A stretch of 6,958 nucleotides of DNA, from the NCBI GenBank assembly GCA_904502185.1, contig CAJGDX010000100.1:1-6958 (forward strand), read 5' to 3'. The position numbers and the translations under genes were made by a program. Below the pieces are notes generated by a model that saw only the letters and a list, made by a program, of their open reading frames with translations, did no database searches and was not told where the DNA came from. This DNA comes from an uncultured Bacteroidaceae bacterium (GTDB taxonomy: Bacteria; Bacteroidota; Bacteroidia; Bacteroidales; Bacteroidaceae). Positions 1-3,973 of this stretch are shown here, piece by piece. The first letter of the stretch is position 1; each line of letters opens with the position of its first letter.

Positions 1-28
1 GGCCTAGGTTCAAGCCCTAGATGGCCCA
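1..28 (+). tRNA. 3' end of a tRNA (T-arm and acceptor strand), cut by the window edge
   Basis: The first bases fold as a T-arm: stem CTAGG (4-8), seven-base loop TTCAAGC (9-15), stem CCTAG (16-20). They are followed by a seven-base acceptor strand ATGGCCC (21-27) and discriminator A28. The next bases are CGA, so CCA is not encoded and would be added after transcription, as is common in Bacteroidetes. The anticodon lies outside the window, so the amino acid cannot be determined. Confidence 0.85.
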
Positions 29-30
29 CG

Positions 31-50
31 AAGCGGATATACGCTTTTTT
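31..50 (+). terminator. Probable intrinsic terminator of the tRNA
   Basis: Stem AAGCG (31-35) pairs with CGCTT (42-46) around a six-base loop and runs directly into further T residues up to position 50. The stem is only 5 bp (6 with a G-U pair), but its place just after the tRNA end and the T-run fit a tRNA terminator. Confidence 0.6.
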
Positions 51-73
51 GTTTAAGGCTCTCACCTGCGGTT

Positions 74-117
74 ATAAAATAAAATTAGCCCCAACTTATC
101 TCTAAGTTGGGGCTAAT
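74..117 (-). terminator. Strong intrinsic terminator of the glycoside hydrolase gene
   Basis: A perfect 15-bp stem (84-98 with 103-117, core TAGCCCCAACTTA) closes on the four-base loop TCTC. On the minus strand it starts a few bases after the hydrolase stop codon and is followed by a T-rich tail, TTTATTTTAT (83 down to 74). On the plus strand the hairpin is followed by TATTATC rather than a T-run, so its main use is leftward termination, although it may also block transcription from the tRNA side. Confidence 0.85.
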
Positions 118-120
118 ATA

Positions 121-2163
121 TTATCTGACAGGGAATTCTGTGATGCGAAGTGTCGTACATCCGTAGGGGATGATTTCTCTCTCGTATTCCTCTTTTTCGT
201 AGTCCTGTCCTTGCTGTGAGAAATAATTGATGGGACCGCAGGAGTTGCGTGACAGAGTCCACTCTTTCATCTTGATGGCTTTTGTGCGCAGTGTGATGGG
301 GGCATTCTGTACATTCCACGGATATGCGGCAATGGTGGGGGACTGGACAACCTCGAAGTGCTGTTCCGTCTGGCTCAGATGGTGACGGCGCAGACCGTAA
401 TTCCATGCTGTAGGACTTGTCACTTCGTAATACCAGTTGCCGTAAGTGTTGGAACGGTCGCTTCCGAACTCTTTTTTATTCCAGTTCTCCTCCATTTTTA
501 GGGCATACAGCAATGGGCCGCGTTCTACCACTGCACCTCCGCAATACCAGCGGCTTGTGCTCACCTTCATGGGTAGTTCCAATGTCATGACATCACCCTG
601 CTTCCATGTGCGGTACACCACTGCAATCTCGCCTTGTACCGTTGCTGTCTTTAGTGTGTCGCCATTAACCATCAGTACCGGATTCTCGCACCACGAGGGT
701 ATGCGAAGATGTATGGGGAAGGCTGCTTTTTTCTGTTTTTTGTTGTCAAAGTTAATGGTGAATTTAATATCCTCGCTGAAGGGGTAGTTCGTTTCTTCCT
801 TGACGGTCACGGGTATGCCGTCTGCTACGGTTGCATTTACCGTTGACGGGCCGTATACCAGGGCGGCTATGCCGTGGTCGGTTGTCGCATACCATAGGTT
901 CTGCACCAGTTTGGGCCAACTCTGGTGCATGTTGCAGGTGCAGCAGGGATATCCTGTCAGTGTGCCGAATAGAATGTCAGTATCCTCGTGTGGTGTGGTG
1001 AATTGTCGCCACTCCTTTGTTACACAAACCTGATTGGTCTGCTGGTAATATTGGCGCGACATGAAGTCGTCGTCGTGCTGGGTGGGCAGCACGTTGTATG
1101 CCACGCGTTCCAGATGGTCGGCCCATTGCACGTCGCCGGTTATCTCAAGCATGCTTTCCAGCGAGAACATCATTTCCGTAGCTGTGCATAGCTCCGAACC
1201 CATTGTGGGCTCGCCAAAACGGAGCAGTTCGTCTCCTCCCCACAGTCCGGTGGGCAATCCGATGGTATTGCGCATGGTTTTCACGGCATTTTTGGGAGCT
1301 TGCAGATACTTGGGGTCTTTACCCTGCTGGTAATATATAACCGGTTCCTTGAATCCTTGTGCCAGGTTTACGCAATGGAGGCTCAGCTGACGGGTGAGAA
1401 TCTCTCCTCCGTTGAAATAGTTTGTCCAGTCGACGGTTTGTTTGTGAATCAGTTCGCCCAGCTCCAGCAGGAAACGTTCGCCGGTGATGTTGTAGAGCCA
1501 GTACACCACCTGCAGGTTGTCGCCTCCACGCTGCTGTCCCCAAAATGTCCAATTGCCAAGTGGCTTGCCGGGTAGTTCGTTCAACTGATAGCGGAAATAC
1601 TTGCTCATGAACTCAATAACTCTTTCGTCGCCTGTGGCCTGATAATACTGCTGCATGATTTTCAGCATCACCATTCTTGGCCACCAGTCCTGTGCATTGT
1701 TGCGTTGCAGGCCGGGTTCGTAGCTTCTGTCCACAGTGGGGCCGAATTGTCCGTTCTCTTGCTGTGAGGCCAATGTCCATTCAATCCAGGGTTTCACCTT
1801 CTCTTTCAGTGCCTCGTCATCCAGAATGTATGCCAGTGGCAACAGTCCGTCAATCCAGTAGGGGCCACGCTCCCATGCGTCACCATCTCCGCCCAGCCAG
1901 CAGTTTCTTGGGCCGCAGACACGTTCGTATATCTTGTCAAGATTGCCGGTCAGACCGCTGCGCATACGTTTCAACTGTTCCTCCAGCCATCCTTCGGCCT
2001 TGATGTCGCCCAATGGCATGGCCATGTAGGTCTTTTTTGCCAGCGGATGACGGTTGGCAACGTATCTTCGTGTATTTGTGTTCTCCTTATCTTTTGCTAT
2101 GGATTCTCCGGTTCCCATCAGGAACATCATCAGAGCCACTATGAATGTACATTTATACGTCAT
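121..2163 (-). CDS. Secreted glycoside hydrolase, DUF1680/GH127-type (beta-L-arabinofuranosidase-like)
   Basis: The 680-residue product begins with a signal peptide (basic TYK, hydrophobic core IVALMMFLMG, likely cleavage after SIA at residue 23), so it probably acts in the periplasm or outside the cell. The rest resembles the DUF1680 (PF07944) fold: a WERGPYW motif at 97-103, then an alpha-barrel-like region, then a beta-rich C-terminal part. Known GH127 enzymes use a zinc-bound cysteine nucleophile held by an E-x-C pair and a later CC pair. Here E324-L-C326 and C407-C408 fit that pattern, with 83 residues between E324 and C407. The expected activity is removal of L-arabinofuranose or a related sugar from plant glycans; the exact substrate is unknown because the family is broad. 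The open frame extends 48 codons upstream, but I chose the ATG at 2163 because it starts the signal peptide and lies just after a good promoter. No SusC/SusD genes are visible nearby. Confidence 0.9.
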   Translation of the reverse strand: MTYKCTFIVALMMFLMGTGESIAKDKENTNTRRYVANRHPLAKKTYMAMPLGDIKAEGWLEEQLKRMRSGLTGNLDKIYERVCGPRNCWLGGDGDAWERGPYWIDGLLPLAYILDDEALKEKVKPWIEWTLASQQENGQFGPTVDRSYEPGLQRNNAQDWWPRMVMLKIMQQYYQATGDERVIEFMSKYFRYQLNELPGKPLGNWTFWGQQRGGDNLQVVYWLYNITGERFLLELGELIHKQTVDWTNYFNGGEILTRQLSLHCVNLAQGFKEPVIYYQQGKDPKYLQAPKNAVKTMRNTIGLPTGLWGGDELLRFGEPTMGSELCTATEMMFSLESMLEITGDVQWADHLERVAYNVLPTQHDDDFMSRQYYQQTNQVCVTKEWRQFTTPHEDTDILFGTLTGYPCCTCNMHQSWPKLVQNLWYATTDHGIAALVYGPSTVNATVADGIPVTVKEETNYPFSEDIKFTINFDNKKQKKAAFPIHLRIPSWCENPVLMVNGDTLKTATVQGEIAVVYRTWKQGDVMTLELPMKVSTSRWYCGGAVVERGPLLYALKMEENWNKKEFGSDRSNTYGNWYYEVTSPTAWNYGLRRHHLSQTEQHFEVVQSPTIAAYPWNVQNAPITLRTKAIKMKEWTLSRNSCGPINYFSQQGQDYEKEEYEREIIPYGCTTLRITEFPVR

Positions 2164-2192
2164 AAACAGATTCTTTTTGGTTATATTCCCTA

Positions 2193-2224
2193 CAAATGTA
2201 CGATTAAGCGAGCGAAATGCCAAA
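2193..2224 (-). promoter_or_regulatory. Bacteroidetes-type promoter of the glycoside hydrolase gene
   Basis: Read on the minus strand, TTTG (2224-2221) is followed after 20 bp by TACATTTG (2200-2193), matching the Bacteroidetes -33 and -7 TAnnTTTG elements. Transcription would start near 2187, giving a leader of about 24 bases before the ATG at 2163. This supports the internal start. The -33 region lies in an inverted repeat, CAAAC-TT-GTTTG (2221-2232), which could be a small operator, though this is speculative. Confidence 0.7.
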
Positions 2225-2261
2225 CTTGTTTGAAGATTTCCGAGCGTCAACTGCCTTTGGC

Positions 2262-2304
2262 TGTAAATATAAACCCCAAAGTTCTTTGTCCGGACTTTGG
2301 GGTT
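2262..2304 (-). terminator. Perfect 11-bp hairpin, possible leftward terminator
   Basis: AACCCCAAAGT (2272-2282) pairs with ACTTTGGGGTT (2294-2304) around an 11-base loop. On the minus strand it is followed by TATATTTA, a weak T-rich tail. It lies upstream of the hydrolase promoter, so it would end any leftward transcript entering from 2305-2470 and insulate the hydrolase promoter. On the plus strand no T-run follows directly. Confidence 0.5.
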
Positions 2305-2373
2305 CACTTCATCGTCGATTCTCTATTTTTTTGTTGGCTTTGACAATACCACCTTATCGCATCCCGTAGGGCG

Positions 2374-2430
2374 TTACTGCTCCACGCTGCCTGCGACAAA
2401 CAGGCTTTGTAGACTCATTTTAAACTCCAT
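2374..2430 (-). other. Short ORF of 18 codons between two hairpins
   Basis: The minus strand can encode MEFKMSLQSLFVAGSVEQ, starting at 2430 inside the flank of the 2426-2457 hairpin and stopping at 2374-2376. After the stop, the same frame continues as RPTGCDKVVLSKPTKK before the next stop. From memory it resembles short peptide-like stretches that recur in Bacteroidales genomes, but I could not verify that. It may be a small gene, a relic, or part of a structured RNA or dispersed repeat. I see no clear promoter for it. Confidence 0.25.
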
Positions 2431-2469
2431 CAGTTGCAAAACGTTGCAACTGATGGATTCCTTTTTTTT
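2426..2469 (+). terminator. Strong intrinsic terminator hairpin on the + strand
   Basis: A perfect 14-bp stem, TCCATCAGTTGCAA (2426-2439) with TTGCAACTGATGGA (2444-2457), closes on AACG and is followed by TTCC and eight T residues (2462-2469). This is textbook intrinsic-terminator structure for rightward transcription. No rightward gene precedes it in the window, since the neighbour on the left is transcribed leftward. Either it ends an unrecognised small RNA from 2305-2425, or it insulates the recombinase from upstream read-through. Confidence 0.7.
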
Positions 2470-2672
2470 GCACTGTTTGCTTCATGCTGTTTTTGGGCAG
2501 TTGCGCTATTCCCGGGATTTTGTTTTATGTTTTTACCGGTTGAGAAAGTGTGCTGTTCTGCTCTGTTTTTCGCATTTTGTCTGATTTTATTCTGCTTTTT
2601 TAACAGATGGTGTGTGTGAGTTGGAACAAAAAATAGTAAATGCAATTTGAATAAAATTAAAAGCGAAAAACC
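2470..2672 (+). other. T-rich, gene-free leader of the recombinase
   Basis: This stretch is unusually rich in T and G on the plus strand, and I see no convincing gene in it. The best promoter candidate is TTGG (2621-2624) followed by GCAATTTG (2642-2649), which keeps the TTTG of the -7 box but lacks its leading TA; TATGTTTT (2526-2533) is a second weak candidate. The last 30 bases before the ATG at 2673 are A-rich and lack a Shine-Dalgarno site, as expected for Bacteroidetes. Confidence 0.3.
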
Positions 2673-3668
2673 ATGACAAAAAGAAAATTGCATTTAGTAT
2701 CAGGTGCAGGTGGCAACATGATGCCTTGTCGCCGGAAAAGCGACGATAACAGACGTGAAAAATCATTATCTGGTAGGACTCTTTTCTCCGATTACATGCA
2801 CGAGCTTATCGAGCAACTGCGCCTGGAAGGTCGTTACGGCACTGCAAAGAATTACGAGAAAACCCTGCGTGTGTTCTGTAAATTCATGGGTGGCAAGGAG
2901 CTGCCTCTGACGGCAATAAACAGCCGCACGATAGCCGAATACAACACCTATTTGCTTCGCCGTGGGCTGTTGCGTAATTCAATTTCATTCTACATGCGCA
3001 TATTGAAGGCCGTTTACAATAAGGCCGTAAGGCACCGGCTTGTCAGGCAGGCGTTCCCCTTCTCCGAAGTCTATACTGGTGTTGATGCTACTCGCAAACG
3101 TGCAATCGACGAGTCGCTTCTTTCTCGACTGAATAGCATGCAGCTGCCTTCGGGGACAGCATTGTCACTCGCACGCGACATCTTCATCTTTAGCTATTGT
3201 GCTCGTGGAATGGCTTTTGTCGATGTTGCCTATCTTCTTAAGACAGATTGTGTTAACGGGGTGATCAACTATGCGCGCCGCAAGACAGGGCAGCTGCTCA
3301 CCATCAGGGTAGAGCCAAGCATGCAGCGCATAATAGAGCGCAACGCTTCGCCCTCGTCGCCCTATCTTTTCCCCATTCTTACGTCCGACGATTCGGCCGA
3401 AGCCTATCGGCAATATCTTGCAGCGCTGAACAACTACAACTACCAGCTTGCGAAACTCTCGGCGCTGTTGAACAGCAGTTGCAAACTCACTTCTTACACT
3501 GCCCGCCACAGTTGGGCGACGGCTGCCCGCAACCACAATGTTCCCCTCTCGGTAATAAGCGCAGGAATGGGGCATACTTCGGAGCAGACAACCAGAATCT
3601 ATCTTGCGGCATTGGACAATTCTGTGATTGACGAGGCGAACAAGGGGATAATCGATAGTCTCGGTTAA
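2673..3668 (+). CDS. Tyrosine recombinase (phage-integrase family), probable DNA invertase of the adjacent promoter switch
   Basis: The 331-residue product is a tyrosine site-specific recombinase of the kind common in Bacteroidales. Residues 37-125 match the N-terminal SAM-like core-binding domain (GRYGTAKNYEKTL, then FYMRILKAVYNKAVR). The catalytic domain follows, with R178 in CARGM, K204 in RRKTGQ, R278 in SYTARHSWA, H301 in GMGH and nucleophile Y310 in TRIYLA. Position 275 is Tyr where the classical H-x-x-R motif has His, a substitution I recall as usual in Bacteroidetes members. Such enzymes cut and rejoin DNA at short paired sites. Here an exact inverted-repeat pair begins two bases after the stop codon and encloses a promoter, so the natural inference is that this protein flips that segment. 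The start at 2673 gives an N-terminal extension of about 30 residues; ATGs at 2718 and 2721 are alternatives. No T-rich terminator follows the stop. Confidence 0.93.
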   Translation: MTKRKLHLVSGAGGNMMPCRRKSDDNRREKSLSGRTLFSDYMHELIEQLRLEGRYGTAKNYEKTLRVFCKFMGGKELPLTAINSRTIAEYNTYLLRRGLLRNSISFYMRILKAVYNKAVRHRLVRQAFPFSEVYTGVDATRKRAIDESLLSRLNSMQLPSGTALSLARDIFIFSYCARGMAFVDVAYLLKTDCVNGVINYARRKTGQLLTIRVEPSMQRIIERNASPSSPYLFPILTSDDSAEAYRQYLAALNNYNYQLAKLSALLNSSCKLTSYTARHSWATAARNHNVPLSVISAGMGHTSEQTTRIYLAALDNSVIDEANKGIIDSLG

Positions 3669-3669
3669 G

Positions 3670-3686
3670 AGTTCTATGAAAGAACT
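3670..3686 (+). repeat. Left inverted repeat (IRL) of the invertible promoter
   Basis: AGTTCTATGAAAGAACT is the exact reverse complement of the sequence at 3884-3900. The site is itself a dyad: arms AGAGTTCT (3668-3675) and AGAACTCT (3681-3688) flank an asymmetric 5-bp spacer, ATGAA. Two arms around a short spacer is the usual form of a tyrosine-recombinase core site. The left arm overlaps the last base of the recombinase stop codon. Confidence 0.9.
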
Positions 3687-3717
3687 CTGTTAACAAAATG
3701 CAAACACAATGTGTAAA

Positions 3718-3816
3718 ATGAACCTGTATAAGTGTTTTTGCGCATTGATCCTGTGTGTCACTTTTTTGGTAATTATATTTTACAACACGCGAAAAACCGT
3801 AATGTATTGGTTGTAA
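3718..3816 (+). CDS. Possible small membrane peptide inside the invertible segment
   Basis: A 32-codon ORF lies entirely between the inverted repeats. Its product starts MNLYK, has a hydrophobic core CFCALILCVTFLVIIFY (residues 6-22) long enough to span the membrane once, and ends with a basic-aromatic tail (NTRKTVMYWL). It begins 49 bases after the recombinase stop, so in this orientation it could be translated from recombinase read-through. The promoter of the segment lies downstream of it and would not transcribe it in either orientation. I do not recognise it, and a chance ORF in A/T-rich DNA is quite possible. Confidence 0.25.
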   Translation: MNLYKCFCALILCVTFLVIIFYNTRKTVMYWL

Positions 3817-3833
3817 AAAGATTGAATAAATTC

Positions 3834-3867
3834 CTAAAAAGTCTTTCACTTTTATTTAGTTTTTTTT
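3834..3867 (+). terminator. Weak terminator-like hairpin inside the invertible segment
   Basis: CTAAAAAGT (3834-3842) can pair with ACTTTTATTTAG (3848-3859), with a small bulge, and is followed directly by eight T residues (3860-3867). The stem is almost all A-T, so it would be weak. If it works, it would stop recombinase read-through just before the promoter start site, so that the surface gene depends on the switch. It overlaps the -33 and -7 promoter elements. Confidence 0.3.
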
Positions 3868-3874
3868 AAATTTG
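3844..3874 (+). promoter_or_regulatory. Bacteroidetes promoter within the invertible segment, driving the surface-protein gene
   Basis: TTTC (3844-3847) stands 19 bp before a perfect -7 box TAAATTTG (3867-3874), against a consensus of TTTG and TAnnTTTG. The start site should fall near 3880, just before the right repeat, giving a leader of roughly 90-95 bases before the ATG at 3974. The end of the -7 box lies in a 12-bp palindrome AATTTGCAAATT (3869-3880), a possible protein-binding site. Confidence 0.75.
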
Positions 3875-3883
3875 CAAATTACT

Positions 3884-3900
3884 AGTTCTTTCATAGAACT
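3884..3900 (-). repeat. Right inverted repeat (IRR) of the invertible promoter
   Basis: AGTTCTTTCATAGAACT is the exact reverse complement of 3670-3686. Arms AGTTCT and AGAACT flank spacer TTCAT, the complement of the left spacer, which fixes the inverted relation. The identity stops exactly at 17 bp: neither the next outer nor the next inner base pair matches. The site falls in the 5' leader of the surface-protein mRNA, where it can form a stem-loop near the 5' end. Confidence 0.9.
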
Positions 3901-3902
3901 GC

Positions 3903-3920
3903 AAAAACCCTCTGTGGGGG
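3903..3920 (-). terminator. GC-rich leader hairpin, terminator-like on the minus strand
   Basis: CCCTC (3908-3912) pairs with GGGGG (3916-3920) with one T-G pair and a three-base loop. Read on the minus strand the stem is followed by TTTTT (3907-3903), so it resembles a short terminator for leftward transcripts entering the switch. On the plus strand A residues follow, so it would not terminate the surface gene but could shape its 5' leader. Confidence 0.35.
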
Positions 3921-3973
3921 CAAAAAAAGAATTATACAAAATAAAATTATAAATTCTTAAATATTAGATTGTT

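Larger units (their letters stand above)
3670..3900. promoter_or_regulatory. Invertible promoter segment (phase-variation switch), ON orientation
   Basis: Two exact 17-bp inverted repeats enclose 197 bp (3687-3883) between the recombinase gene and a secreted surface-protein gene. Because the repeats are inverted, recombination between them would flip the segment rather than delete it. The enclosed promoter at 3844-3874 points at the surface-protein gene, and no other TAnnTTTG box is visible between 3900 and the start codon at 3974. Flipping should therefore switch that gene off. This matches the known organisation of phase-variable surface loci in Bacteroides. Inversion itself is inferred, not observed. 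Confidence 0.85.

Noticed and set aside
1..28. tRNA 3' end as an attachment site for the recombinase
   Set aside because: The recombinase lies more than 2.6 kb away with a divergent hydrolase gene between them, no duplicate of the tRNA end was seen, and the enzyme has a paired site directly next to it.
2281..2289. AGTTCTTT near 2280-2287 as a third recombination site
   Set aside because: Only eight bases match the core and the second arm AGAACT is absent; the match is part of the hairpin at 2272-2304.
2164..2307. N-terminal extension of the hydrolase frame to an ATG at 2307
   Set aside because: The extra 48 residues precede a clear signal peptide, contain the 2272-2304 hairpin, and overlap the promoter at 2193-2224; the start at 2163 fits better.
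2621..2649. Recombinase promoter TTGG-N17-GCAATTTG
   Set aside because: The -7 box lacks its TA and the spacing is short, so it is mentioned only as a weak candidate in the leader entry and not called as a promoter.
2430..2693. Minus-strand ORF of 87 codons (2430-2693) and overlapping plus-strand ORFs at 2297-2619
   Set aside because: They lie in low-complexity T-rich DNA and cross the terminator hairpin, with no domain or signal peptide that I recognise; the minus-strand one also overlaps the recombinase start.
3165..3849. Minus-strand ORFs overlapping the recombinase and switch (3165-3575, 3487-3849)
   Set aside because: They are antisense to a well-supported coding sequence, and their products show no family resemblance or start signals.
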